Source: Candidatus Delongbacteria bacterium (GTDB taxonomy: Bacteria; UBA4055). From it: 64,000 bases of DNA. The stretch lies in contig JAFGVM010000016.1 of NCBI GenBank assembly GCA_016937995.1, positions 62,001 through 126,000 on the forward strand, written 5' to 3'. Of this stretch, positions 1 to 9,686 are shown one piece after another. Under the pieces are notes generated by a model. The model was not told the origin of the DNA. It was given only the letters and a program-made list of their open reading frames with translations, and did not search any database. Numbering within the stretch: the stretch's first letter is position 1; the number at the start of each line of letters is the position of its first letter. The translations under genes and the position numbers were made by a program.

Positions 1-292
1 TTCTCAGGATCATTGCAGAAATATCTTCCGGAGTATAGTCTGTTCCTTTGTTGGAAAAATGAAAATCAGAAGAGCCAATATGAGCTTTTATAGACGAAAT
101 CGTTTTATCCGGTTCTGCAACTGACGACTGCTTTGCAATACTGCCTACAATAATTTGATCATCATCAAATAAGACGACCGAAGGTGTTATTCTCTCTCCT
201 TCTTTGTTAGGAATAATTTCAGCTTTTCCAAATTCGTTGACCATTGCTATTGCAGAATTTGTTGTTCCCAGATCTATTCCGATCAATTTCAT
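1..292 (-). CDS. Hsp70/DnaK-family chaperone, N-terminal part (cut by window edge)
   Basis: Only the first 97 codons lie in the window. The protein starts MKLIGIDLGTTNSAIA, the phosphate-1 motif of the Hsp70 ATPase domain, followed by IIPNKEGERITPSVV and, near the edge, GTDYTPEDISAMIL, all typical of DnaK. The loop between the SIKAHIG segment and GTDYTPEDIS is short compared with housekeeping DnaK, which suggests a paralogous Hsp70 rather than the main DnaK. A strong GGAGGA ribosome-binding site sits 5 bases before the ATG. It is last in the order OmpA, GrpE-like, J-like, Hsp70, with an 89-base gap after the J-like gene. The Hsp70 family call is firm; the paralogue call is inference because the substrate domain is not visible. 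Confidence 0.93.
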   Translation of the reverse strand, partial: MKLIGIDLGTTNSAIAMVNEFGKAEIIPNKEGERITPSVVLFDDDQIIVGSIAKQSSVAEPDKTISSIKAHIGSSDFHFSNKGTDYTPEDISAMILR

Positions 293-381
293 TTAATTCC
301 TCCAAAATAAGTGCTGATGAATATAATTTTACTCAATGAGTGCTTTTGTAATACTGAACTGTGATTAATTATATGCCTGAT

Positions 382-918
382 TTATTTTTTTATCAATTTT
401 CTTCTAGCTTGAGAAATAATAGCCAGCATCTCTTCAGCTTCATATCTCATTTTAATATTTGGAGAATTAATCCTGGTTCTCCATTTTCTAAATTCAGCAT
501 TTATACGTTCTTTGATCTCTTCTTCACTTGAATCAGAATCCATCCTTAAAGCTTTAAAATAAAACCTGTCATCCCGCTCTTCGGTGGATCTTATATTCAA
601 TAAATTAGTGCTTTCTTTTTCAAGAGTTTTGTTTACTGCCTGGTCTTTTTTCTTCTGTTTTTCGGCAGCTTCCTGCTTAATATGTTCAATCCTTTTATTT
701 ACGACTTTTAAATTGTGTTGGGCATCAGTATTTTCAGGATCATAATATAACGCTTTTTCAAAGAATTTTTTACTATTTTCATAATCTTCTCTTTTATAGT
801 AAGCAACAGCTTGGTCATAGTGAACCTTACTTTTCTTTTTTTTAATATCATCTAGATGTGATGTTTTATTTTTCTTCGATGATATTTTATCAGTTATTTT
901 TGAAAACAAAGATGTCAT
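382..918 (-). CDS. TPR protein with C-terminal J-like domain lacking HPD
   Basis: This 178-residue cytoplasmic protein has a lysine-rich N-terminus and a TPR-like helical pair around residues 33-70 (AVAYYKREDYENSKKFFEKA followed by LYYDPENTDA). A charged linker follows, then a C-terminal segment (about 115-178) resembling J-domain helices: FKALRMDSDSSEEEIKERIN, then FRKWRTRINSP, then EAEEMLAIISQARRKL. The HPD tripeptide that stimulates Hsp70 ATPase is absent; the equivalent loop reads RINSP. It lies 7 bases after the GrpE-like gene and just before an Hsp70, so a dedicated co-chaperone role is likely. The TPR call is fairly safe; the J-like call rests on helix pattern and context and would need profile comparison. 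Confidence 0.7.
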   Translation of the reverse strand: MTSLFSKITDKISSKKNKTSHLDDIKKKKSKVHYDQAVAYYKREDYENSKKFFEKALYYDPENTDAQHNLKVVNKRIEHIKQEAAEKQKKKDQAVNKTLEKESTNLLNIRSTEERDDRFYFKALRMDSDSSEEEIKERINAEFRKWRTRINSPNIKMRYEAEEMLAIISQARRKLIKK

Positions 919-925
919 TTGATAC

Positions 926-1747
926 CTAATTTGCAGAATGTTTATAGATCTGAACTATCTCAGGCCTGATCACTGATTCTCCCTTCACGAATCCTTCTTT
1001 AAGAACTTTCTTAATAGTATTATCCCTCTCGATTTCGTCTGTCCCAATTTTTTCGACAGCATTACTTTTTTCAGCATTAAATTTATCACCTTCCTTACTC
1101 TTCTCCACCGGAACTACATCATTTCTGTATAGGATTTCAAGTAGTTCATCTCTAAAAGTCATCATACTTTCAGAATGGGTATGATCTTCACTTGATCCAA
1201 AATGATCGATATCAGTACTTATACGGTCATATAGCAATAAAAGGTCGTGAAGAAAAGGTTTCATTGCCGAATCAACAAAATTTCTTTTGTATGAATCCAA
1301 CTGTGAATATAATTCTTCAAAAGCTTTCTCTTTAACTTCGTCAGCATTGATCTTTTCTTTAAAAAGATCTGACACCCTGTTTATTCCCTCTTCTGTTTCA
1401 AATTTGAACAACAAGATATTATTCTGCATTTTCTGAAGTGACTGTAAAATCTCATTCTTATTACTGAATAACATTTCATTGATATTGAGCATTTTATCTT
1501 CGATCTTTTTTATTCTTACATCAAGATCTTCCTTGATCTCATCCATCTGCGAATTTAATCTATCACTTTGCTCAATTATATCTTCCTTTACTCCTTCTTC
1601 GTCACTGTCTATCAAATTATCATCTGAGTAAAGTCCAGAGTCATTCAACTCTTCAATGATATCATCGAAATAATAATCTGAATTAAAAATTTCAGATTTC
1701 ATATCTCTAAGCTCATTTTTACTAAATTCTTTTTCACTTTGTATCAT
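926..1747 (-). CDS. GrpE-like nucleotide exchange factor with long coiled-coil N-terminus
   Basis: This 273-residue protein has an acidic, coiled-coil-like N-terminal half (about 1-135). The C-terminal half has the GrpE pattern: a long helix ending in PFLHDLLLLYDRI, then FRDELLEILYRNDVVPVE, a GDKFN...AVEKI segment, and the closing VLKEGFVKGESVIRPEIVQI, which matches the GrpE beta-wing. GrpE releases ADP from Hsp70. Housekeeping GrpE is usually about 170-220 residues, so this one is longer at the N-terminus. It starts 25 bases after ompA and is followed within 7 bases by the J-like gene, so it probably serves the Hsp70 encoded at the window edge. The family call is good; partner specificity is inferred from order. 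Confidence 0.8.
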   Translation of the reverse strand: MIQSEKEFSKNELRDMKSEIFNSDYYFDDIIEELNDSGLYSDDNLIDSDEEGVKEDIIEQSDRLNSQMDEIKEDLDVRIKKIEDKMLNINEMLFSNKNEILQSLQKMQNNILLFKFETEEGINRVSDLFKEKINADEVKEKAFEELYSQLDSYKRNFVDSAMKPFLHDLLLLYDRISTDIDHFGSSEDHTHSESMMTFRDELLEILYRNDVVPVEKSKEGDKFNAEKSNAVEKIGTDEIERDNTIKKVLKEGFVKGESVIRPEIVQIYKHSAN

Positions 1748-1772
1748 TTTAGATCCTTGGTAGACTTAATGT

Positions 1773-3527
1773 TTATTGTGAATTGGATATCACTCTAAAT
1801 TCGATCCTTCTATTTTTTGCTCTTCCTTCTTTACTTTTGTTTGAAGCGACCGGTATTTCTTCTCCAAAACCTACTGCTTTGATCTGAGAACTGGAAATGT
1901 TCAGTTCTGTTATTAGATAATTGTATACCGATTCAGCTCTTTTTTGAGAAAGGTTCAAGTTATATGCGGCACTTCCCTGACTGTCAGTATGACCTTCTAT
2001 TTGAATTACGATATTAGGATTGTCTATGAATATCCGTTTTACTTTGTTCAAAGTAGGGAAAGAATTTGTAGTAAGTTCAGCTTTACCTGTTTTGAAGTAA
2101 ATATTATCCAGAACAATTCTCTCATCTTTCTTTAGAATTATCGCATCAGGACATCCATCATCATCTTCAAATCCATTTAATGTTTCTGCCATGTTCGGAC
2201 ACTTGTCCAAAGTATCTTTTATACCGTCTTGATCATTATCAAATTCTGGACATCCATCCTGATCTTCGAAACCGTCAAGATCTTCAGGTTCGTTTGGACA
2301 CTTATCAGTTGCATCAGGAATTCCATCATCGTCATTATCCAACTCTGGGCATCCATCAAGGTCCTCATAACCATCCATATCTTCAGGTTCGTTTGGACAT
2401 TTATCATCCACATCCTTAATACCGTCTTTATCATTATCATCCTCTGGACATCCATCTTCATCCTCATAACCGTCTAAATCTTCAGCTATATTTGGACATT
2501 TATCTGCCAGATCTTTAACACCGTCTTTATCATTATCATCCTCTGGACATCCATCTTTATCTTCAAATCCATCAAAATCTTCTGGATCCTTAGGACACTT
2601 ATCCAGCTTATCAATTATTCCATCCTTATCCGCATCCAATGATACAACAAGTCTGGTCATTGAAAATCCTACGAAGGCCTGCCATTTTGGAGATTCCTCG
2701 TTTAGTCCCCCGTAGCCACCGTATGTTAAATAGTAGTATTCTCCAAAATTATGACGCAAACCACCTCCGAGCCTTTGCGGGAAGATATTCCGGTGAGTTA
2801 AATTCAGTTCATATTCTGCATCATATTCCATGAACAGCTTTGTGTTCTTTGATGTTCTTGCATCAAAACCGGCACCTAATGTAAATATATCAGGCAACTC
2901 GGTAGAATATCTTAGTACGTAGCCTGTGTTAAGCATAAAATTAAATTTGTCGTTTCCAATGGATGTGAGTAGTTTTGCCCCTCCACTGATCTTGTTATTA
3001 TACAGAAGTTCATCACTGAAATTTCTATGATCATAATAGTAATTGCCGTTATTTTGGTAATCAGAAAAATCAGGATCAAGTTCATCGTATACAGGGAATG
3101 TTATGAAAAAATAAGATCCAAAATTGACTAAGCCTTTGTTTTTAAAAGAGTATTTAAATCCAAGTTCAGTGTTGTTAATATCTGATAAAGAAACTTTCGA
3201 ACTGTCTGGAATCTGCCTTTTATCGTATGCAAAAGATATCTTTGCATTTAAATCTATTCTTTCAGTCAATCCGTAAGAGACGCTAAAATGAGTAGTTGAT
3301 TGAAAATAATCTGACAAAGATATGGATTCAACAATATTATCTGATATAGTTGAACTGGCACCTAAAACAGAATTCAGACTTAATGACAAGAAACCATAAC
3401 CATTTGTTGATGCATCAAGAAGTTTTATATAGCCTTTTTGACCATTGATCGAAACTTTTGAGAAAGAAAGCGCTGAGATCAATAGTAGTAGGATTATGGT
3501 CATTCTTTTTGCCTTATATATTTTCAT
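1773..3527 (-). CDS. OmpA-family outer-membrane protein with thrombospondin type 3 repeats
   Basis: This 584-residue exported protein has a signal peptide (about 1-23, hydrophobic IILLLLISALSF). Residues 25-295 are rich in alternating aromatic and polar residues, as in an outer-membrane beta-barrel. Five 33-residue Asp-rich repeats (298-460), each with DxDGxxD and a DKCP...DGCP cysteine pair, match thrombospondin type 3 calcium-binding repeats. The C-terminal OmpA domain (about 470-580) has YFKTGKAEL, EGHTDSQGSAAYN and LSQKRAESV, the peptidoglycan-binding signature. It probably links the outer membrane to the cell wall. It heads a cluster with GrpE-like, J-like and Hsp70 genes, which is an unusual partner set for an OmpA protein. 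Confidence 0.93.
   Translation of the reverse strand: MKIYKAKRMTIILLLLISALSFSKVSINGQKGYIKLLDASTNGYGFLSLSLNSVLGASSTISDNIVESISLSDYFQSTTHFSVSYGLTERIDLNAKISFAYDKRQIPDSSKVSLSDINNTELGFKYSFKNKGLVNFGSYFFITFPVYDELDPDFSDYQNNGNYYYDHRNFSDELLYNNKISGGAKLLTSIGNDKFNFMLNTGYVLRYSTELPDIFTLGAGFDARTSKNTKLFMEYDAEYELNLTHRNIFPQRLGGGLRHNFGEYYYLTYGGYGGLNEESPKWQAFVGFSMTRLVVSLDADKDGIIDKLDKCPKDPEDFDGFEDKDGCPEDDNDKDGVKDLADKCPNIAEDLDGYEDEDGCPEDDNDKDGIKDVDDKCPNEPEDMDGYEDLDGCPELDNDDDGIPDATDKCPNEPEDLDGFEDQDGCPEFDNDQDGIKDTLDKCPNMAETLNGFEDDDGCPDAIILKKDERIVLDNIYFKTGKAELTTNSFPTLNKVKRIFIDNPNIVIQIEGHTDSQGSAAYNLNLSQKRAESVYNYLITELNISSSQIKAVGFGEEIPVASNKSKEGRAKNRRIEFRVISNSQ
2148..2636 (-). repeat. Tandem 99-base coding repeat (thrombospondin type 3 units)
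   Basis: Five consecutive units of 33 codons inside the OmpA-family gene encode DxDGIxD...DKCPN...DxDGFEDxDGCPE. The units have diverged at the DNA level but keep the Asp and Cys positions. Copy number could vary between strains by slippage or recombination. Confidence 0.85.
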
Positions 3528-3594
3528 GTTCTTTTCCGTTTTGTTATTGATTTATATCTTTCTTGTTCCTATAAACTGTGTAATACATTATGTC

Positions 3595-3639
3595 ATTATA
3601 TAGTAGTTTAAAATTAACCCTAGCTTAAGCTAAAGTCAA
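3595..3639 (-). promoter_or_regulatory. Candidate promoter region with palindrome, upstream of OmpA gene
   Basis: Reading the minus strand, a perfect TATAAT lies at 3600-3595 but has no good -35 box at 17 bases. A TTGACT lies further upstream at 3639-3634. Between them the perfect 12-base palindrome TAGCTTAAGCTA (3621-3632) covers the place where a -35 box for the TATAAT would sit, as an operator would. The -10 box and palindrome are seen directly; regulation is inference. Confidence 0.4.
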
Positions 3640-3773
3640 GATTAAAATTTTAAGAGTTATGAAATTTTAAAGAAAATCTGGAAATCCGATTTAATTGAAT
3701 GATGCACATCGTTTTATTGGAATTATCTTGTGTCGATTAAGTGACTTTAACTTTTTTTGCATTGGTTAAACAA

Positions 3774-5822
<2,049 letters not shown>

Positions 5823-6599
5823 TTATTTGTTAAGATTTGATCTTAACTTTTTAAGGTCTTCCCAGGCTTCATACTTCCATTTAGGATTTCTTAATAAAGC
5901 TGAAGGATGATAAGTGACCATTACTGGAATGTTATGATAAAAATGAACTTCTTTTCTAAAATCCTTCATTGGAATATCTTTTTCAAGAATTCTTTTTGCT
6001 GCAATTCTTCCTAGAGCCAGGATATATCTTGGTTTTAATATTTCAAGCTGCTTATCGAGGTACATTGAACATTGCTTGATCTCTTCAGATTTTGGATCTC
6101 TGTTATTTGGAGGACGGCATTTTAAGACATTACAGATAAATACATCCTCTCTACTTAGATCTATTGCCTCCAGCATTTTAGTCAGTAATTTTCCCGATCT
6201 TCCTACAAATGGTAATCCTATCTTATCTTCCTCAGCACCGGGTGCTTCACCAATAATTAATAATTTTGATCTATCACTACCAGCACCGAACACTGTATTC
6301 AATCTAGACTTGTGAAGTTCACATAGCTGACATTCTTCTACTACTTTTTTAAGTACCTGAAGTGAATCAACATCAGCAACATGGTTAATATTTTTTTCTT
6401 TTTTAACTTCAACATCTGAGAATTCCGGAATACTGGGAGTTTCTATTTTTTTAGAATTAGCTGATGCTATAGAATAATTGAGCTTAAAATTATCTGAATC
6501 TAAACGAATTGTATCTGAGTATACATTTTGGTAATATTTAAAATATCTTGACAAATGAGTTCTTAAATATTCCAACAGAAAACCCTTGTATTTTTCCAT
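5823..6599 (-). CDS. Uracil-DNA glycosylase, family 4 (iron-sulfur type)
   Basis: This enzyme removes uracil from DNA at the start of base excision repair. The C-terminal two thirds carry the family 4 signature: CQLCELHKSR, GEAPGAEEDKIGLPFVGRSG, CNVLKCRPPNNRDP, a cysteine in IKQCSMYL, and HPSALLRNP. The four cysteines are those that bind the Fe4S4 cluster in this family. The first about 85 residues are low in recognisable motifs. I place the start at the ATG at 6599 (MEKYKG), because GGAAGTGA just before it is a good ribosome-binding site; an in-frame ATG at 6614 is less likely, as it overlaps that site. It is followed by ligA. Confidence 0.93.
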   Translation of the reverse strand: MEKYKGFLLEYLRTHLSRYFKYYQNVYSDTIRLDSDNFKLNYSIASANSKKIETPSIPEFSDVEVKKEKNINHVADVDSLQVLKKVVEECQLCELHKSRLNTVFGAGSDRSKLLIIGEAPGAEEDKIGLPFVGRSGKLLTKMLEAIDLSREDVFICNVLKCRPPNNRDPKSEEIKQCSMYLDKQLEILKPRYILALGRIAAKRILEKDIPMKDFRKEVHFYHNIPVMVTYHPSALLRNPKWKYEAWEDLKKLRSNLNK

Positions 6600-6662
6600 T
6601 GAATCACTTCCCATCTGAATATTGTCCTGATAAATAATATTTTTTATGAAAACACAAAAACT

Positions 6663-7847
6663 TTAGTAATCCATTACACATCTGAAACCAACGTTATTAC
6701 CTTTCCATTTCTTGCCTTTTACCTCTCTCTTGGAAACAGTCAGTTCTGATTTCAGATCTTTCCAGCTTCCACCTCTGATTATTCTATAATCTTCACCATA
6801 TTCTTTATCAAGTTTTCCTCCAGGATATGGTTCAGGAATAGACGATGTCCATTCAGCAACGTTACCTGAAAGATCATATAATTTAAAGTCATTAGGACCA
6901 TAACTCTTGACATCGAATGGTCCGTCAGTAGTTGGGTTCAGATCATAACAGGCATCTTTTGGTGAGATAGAATTACTGTAAGGATATTTTAAACCGACAA
7001 GACCTCCACGTGCAGCTTTTTCCCATTCCTGCTCAGTTGGAAGACGTTTCCCTGCCCATTTAGCATAAGCCTCAGCATCCTCATAGGAAACACCAACAAT
7101 TGGTTGCTTTGCACTGTTAAATCTATCTGATTTCACTCTATCAGGCAGTGTATATCCAGTTTCTTCTACAAATATCCTAAACTGCTGTAAAGTTACCTCA
7201 TGTTCATCAATATAAAATTCCTTAATATACACTTTGTGAACAGGTCTTTCATTAACCGTTTCGTCATTACTGCCGATCAGCACTTCATCTGACGGTATTA
7301 ATACCATGTTCATATTATCTTTTAATGCAGTATAATACTGCATTTCACGTTTGATCCGCTTTATAACAGGAACTGTATCTTTTTTGTTAGCTGAAGATTT
7401 TTTTGCTTCAGCAGCAGCTAATTCCTTCTTTAATCTTTCCTCTTCCTCTAAACGCTTTTTTTCAGCTTCTTCCTTAGCCTTTGGATCAATATTTTTCATA
7501 AATTCCTGAAATAAACTGTCCGCAGTAATAACGTATTGACCGAATTTTTCATTTTTTTTAAGTCCTTCAACATATTCCTTACCCGGTGCTGTAAATTCCA
7601 ACAGATAAATTGCACCAACAAAAATGATTACAAGTAACAATAATAATTTCCCAAGATTCCCTGATTTTTTTTCACCAACTGGTTTTTGTTTTTTTGACGA
7701 AGAAGTATTTGAAGAATATTTACTTGGTGCTTGTTGAACAGCTACTTTTTTCTCTGGTTTTGATGCTCCGGACGCTAATTTAGTACCACAATTCACACAA
7801 TTTTTAGCATCATTTGAATTAAGTGTATTACATTTTTTACAAATCAT
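6663..7847 (-). CDS. SUMF1/FGE-fold membrane protein with N-terminal zinc ribbon
   Basis: This 394-residue protein starts with a zinc ribbon (CKKCNTLNSNDAKNCVNCG, residues 3-21). A low-complexity Ser/Lys linker, one membrane helix (about 68-88, LLLLLVIIFVGAIYLLEF) and an Ala/Glu/Lys coiled coil (about 120-155) follow. The C-terminal domain (about 180-394) has the formylglycine-generating enzyme fold signature: MVLIPSDEVLIGS, HEVTLQQFRIF, VSYEDAEAYAKWAGKRLPTE, YDLSGNVAEWTS and IRGGSWKD. The redox cysteines of true sulfatase-activating enzymes are not visible near RGGSW, so a structural or binding role is more likely than catalysis. The gene has its own promoter; its end lies 63 bases before the uracil-DNA glycosylase start. 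Confidence 0.85.
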   Translation of the reverse strand: MICKKCNTLNSNDAKNCVNCGTKLASGASKPEKKVAVQQAPSKYSSNTSSSKKQKPVGEKKSGNLGKLLLLLVIIFVGAIYLLEFTAPGKEYVEGLKKNEKFGQYVITADSLFQEFMKNIDPKAKEEAEKKRLEEEERLKKELAAAEAKKSSANKKDTVPVIKRIKREMQYYTALKDNMNMVLIPSDEVLIGSNDETVNERPVHKVYIKEFYIDEHEVTLQQFRIFVEETGYTLPDRVKSDRFNSAKQPIVGVSYEDAEAYAKWAGKRLPTEQEWEKAARGGLVGLKYPYSNSISPKDACYDLNPTTDGPFDVKSYGPNDFKLYDLSGNVAEWTSSIPEPYPGGKLDKEYGEDYRIIRGGSWKDLKSELTVSKREVKGKKWKGNNVGFRCVMDY

Positions 7848-7885
7848 GAATATATCCTCTTATAACTCTTTTTCTAATTTGATTA

Positions 7886-7914
7886 AATAAAGCGATATTT
7901 TTTATTAATTTCAA
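7886..7914 (-). promoter_or_regulatory. Sigma70-like promoter of the SUMF1-fold gene
   Basis: On the minus strand TTGAAA (7914-7909) is followed after 17 bases by TTTATT (7891-7886). The start codon is at 7847, giving a leader of about 30 bases with an AGAGGA ribosome-binding site. Confidence 0.5.
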
Positions 7915-7940
7915 GTATAATTATATTTATTTTTGTAATA

Positions 7941-7969
7941 AAAAAGGGTTAAGCTGTGCTTAACCCTTT
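7941..7969 (-). terminator. Rho-independent terminator after tRNA-Pro
   Basis: A perfect 12-bp stem (7943-7954 with 7958-7969; core GGGTTAAGC/GCTTAACCC) with a 3-base loop is followed on the minus strand by a T-rich tract. It lies 5 bases after the tRNA and would end the transcript of tRNA-Pro and possibly of the ribosomal supercluster. Confidence 0.85.
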
Positions 7970-7974
7970 ATCTG

Positions 7975-8049
7975 TCGGGGCGAGAAGATTCGAACTTCCG
8001 ACCCCCTGCTCCCAAGGCAGGTGCGCTAACCGGACTGCGCTACGCCCCG
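7975..8049 (-). tRNA. tRNA-Pro (anticodon UGG)
   Basis: The minus strand folds into a full cloverleaf: acceptor stem CGGGGCG/CGCCCCG, D arm with GCGC/GCGC, anticodon stem CCTGC/GCAGG around loop CTTGGGA (anticodon TGG), T arm with TTCGAAT loop, and discriminator A. CCA is not encoded. It lies 47 bases downstream of rplQ and is probably read through from the ribosomal operon, because no separate promoter was recognised in that gap. Confidence 0.96.
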
Positions 8050-8096
8050 AACAAAAGACTGCGAAATATAATCTATAGAATTCGATTATTCAAGCT

Positions 8097-8663
8097 TTAT
8101 TTATCTTTTTTTTCAATTTCTTCCGTAATCTCAGGTTTTTCTTCTTTAGGCTCTTCTGATTCTTCAACCACAGCTTCTTCAACCACAGCTTCTTCAACCA
8201 CAGCCTCTTCAACCACAGCCTCTTCAACCACAGCCTCTTCAACTTTAGGTTTATCAGCCTTTACTTTTTCGGTTTTAGCTTTTTTAGGTTTGATTTCAGT
8301 TTCGTTATCAAATTCTACAAGTTGAATAACCGCAACTTCGGCAGCATCACCTTTTCTTGTCCCAAGTTTTAAAACCCTAGTATATCCTCCATTTCTTTCC
8401 TTGTAATTTGGAGCGATATCATTAAAAAGCTTGTAAACTACTTCTTTATGCCTAAGAAATTTTAATGCTTGCCTTAAAGAATTCAAATCACCCTTTTTTC
8501 CGAGAGTTATCATTTTTTCAGCATATTTTCTTAATTCTTTAGCTTTTGGCAAAGTAGTTTTTATCTGCTTATGTTCATATAATTGTGCAGACATATTCGC
8601 AAACATAGCTTTTCTATGACTTGCTGTTTTATTCAGTTTTCTGCCTTTAACATTGTGACGCAT
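8097..8663 (-). CDS. rplQ: Ribosomal protein L17 with acidic repeat tail
   Basis: Residues 1-120 are a normal bL17 ([20 protein letters not shown]...[21 protein letters not shown]), a large-subunit protein near the tunnel exit. A C-terminal extension of about 68 residues follows: a short Lys-rich part, then five VEEAV units (141-165) and a Glu/Lys tail. Many bacteria end L17 near residue 120, so the tail is an add-on, perhaps unstructured and exposed at the ribosome surface. It is the last gene of the alpha operon, 12 bases after rpoA. Confidence 0.97.
   Translation of the reverse strand: MRHNVKGRKLNKTASHRKAMFANMSAQLYEHKQIKTTLPKAKELRKYAEKMITLGKKGDLNSLRQALKFLRHKEVVYKLFNDIAPNYKERNGGYTRVLKLGTRKGDAAEVAVIQLVEFDNETEIKPKKAKTEKVKADKPKVEEAVVEEAVVEEAVVEEAVVEEAVVEESEEPKEEKPEITEEIEKKDK
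8161..8235 (-). repeat. Five tandem 15-base repeats in rplQ tail
   Basis: The plus-strand unit TCTTCAACCACAGCT (or ...GCC) occurs five times head to tail, with a sixth diverged unit starting at 8236. Each unit encodes five residues of the acidic tail. Units differ only at the last base, so they are recent or kept similar. Being a multiple of three, changes in copy number keep the reading frame. Confidence 0.92.
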
Positions 8664-8675
8664 TTTATTATTCCT

Positions 8676-9674
8676 CTATGATTTCTTTTTTTTGCTTTGA
8701 GAATCATTAAGATACTTATCTACATCCATACCGAACTCGAGTGATTTTTCTTTAAGCACCTTATTAAGCTCAGCAAGTGATTTTTTACCAAAATTTCTAA
8801 ATTTCAGCATTTCACTTTCTTTTTTTCGGGCCAATTCACCAATAGTTTTCACTTTTGCATCAGTCAAACAATTATATGATCTTACTGAAAGTTCAAGTTC
8901 ATCAATAGACATTTTTAGAAGATTTCTCTTCTTAATAATATCTGGATCTTCGTCTTCAAAAGCATCAGTATCTTCTTCAACTTCAAATTTTATAAAGAGA
9001 TTTATATGATCTCTTAGGATCTGACTTGCATAAGTTATTGCTTCTTCCGGACTGATCGAAGCATCTGTATGAACTTCTAATGTAAGTTTCTCGTAATCTG
9101 TCCTATCACCAACTCTTGTACTGTCAATATTGTAACTTACTTTCAGTATGGGTGAAAAAATCGAATCTATTGCAATAGTTCCGATTGGATCACTTTCATC
9201 TCTATTCCCGTCTGAAGATACGTAACCACGTCCAAGTTTAATATTTAATTCGATGCTGAACTCTGAATCTTCATTCAAAGTAGCTATCACAAATTCTGGA
9301 TTAAATACACCTACTTCACCACCGGATGCATCTTCAATATCTTTTGCAGTGAACACTTTAGGGCCCTTCAAATTAACCGTAACTTTGGAAGTTCTTCCCT
9401 CATTAAGTTTCAGTTTAACCTGCTTAAGATTCAGTATCATGATCGCTACATCTTCCTTTACACCAGCTATGCTAGAGAACTCATGTAATACATTGTCGAT
9501 CTTGATACTATATATAGCCGCACCTTGTATCGAAGAAAGAAGAACTCTCTTCATAGCATGACCAATTGTTATTCCGTAACCTCTTTCCAGAGGGGAGACA
9601 ATAAATTTTCCATAATTGTCTTTTAAAGTCTTAATTTCAAGAGACTCGGGTATTTTAAAAGGTAATACAGCCAT
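8676..9674 (-). CDS. rpoA: RNA polymerase subunit alpha
   Basis: The alpha subunit starts RNA polymerase assembly as a dimer and contacts upstream promoter DNA and activators. The 332 residues show the N-terminal assembly domain (PLERGYGITIGHAMKRVLLSS, about 30-50; RVGDRTDYEKLTLEVHTDA, about 185-205; PEEAITYASQIL) and the helix-hairpin-helix C-terminal domain (about 258-320: LELSVRSYNCLTDAKVKTIG, then LKFRNFGKKSLAELNKVL). The linker is acidic (EDTDAFEDEDPD). It sits between rpsD and rplQ with 12-base gaps, the classical alpha operon order. Confidence 0.98.
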   Translation of the reverse strand: MAVLPFKIPESLEIKTLKDNYGKFIVSPLERGYGITIGHAMKRVLLSSIQGAAIYSIKIDNVLHEFSSIAGVKEDVAIMILNLKQVKLKLNEGRTSKVTVNLKGPKVFTAKDIEDASGGEVGVFNPEFVIATLNEDSEFSIELNIKLGRGYVSSDGNRDESDPIGTIAIDSIFSPILKVSYNIDSTRVGDRTDYEKLTLEVHTDASISPEEAITYASQILRDHINLFIKFEVEEDTDAFEDEDPDIIKKRNLLKMSIDELELSVRSYNCLTDAKVKTIGELARKKESEMLKFRNFGKKSLAELNKVLKEKSLEFGMDVDKYLNDSQSKKKKS

Positions 9675-9686
9675 TTTTTTCTCGCA

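Noticed and set aside
2219-2477. Long open frames on both strands across the thrombospondin repeats
   Set aside because: They are out-of-frame readings of the Asp-rich repeat in the OmpA-family gene; their repeating proteins come from the DNA repeat.
7941-7969. Hairpin near the tRNA as a possible attachment site or mobile-element mark
   Set aside because: It is a clean terminator, and no integrase, direct repeat or foreign gene lies next to the tRNA.
8161-8235. Tandem 15-base units as a CRISPR array
   Set aside because: There are no spacers between units and they are in frame within rplQ.
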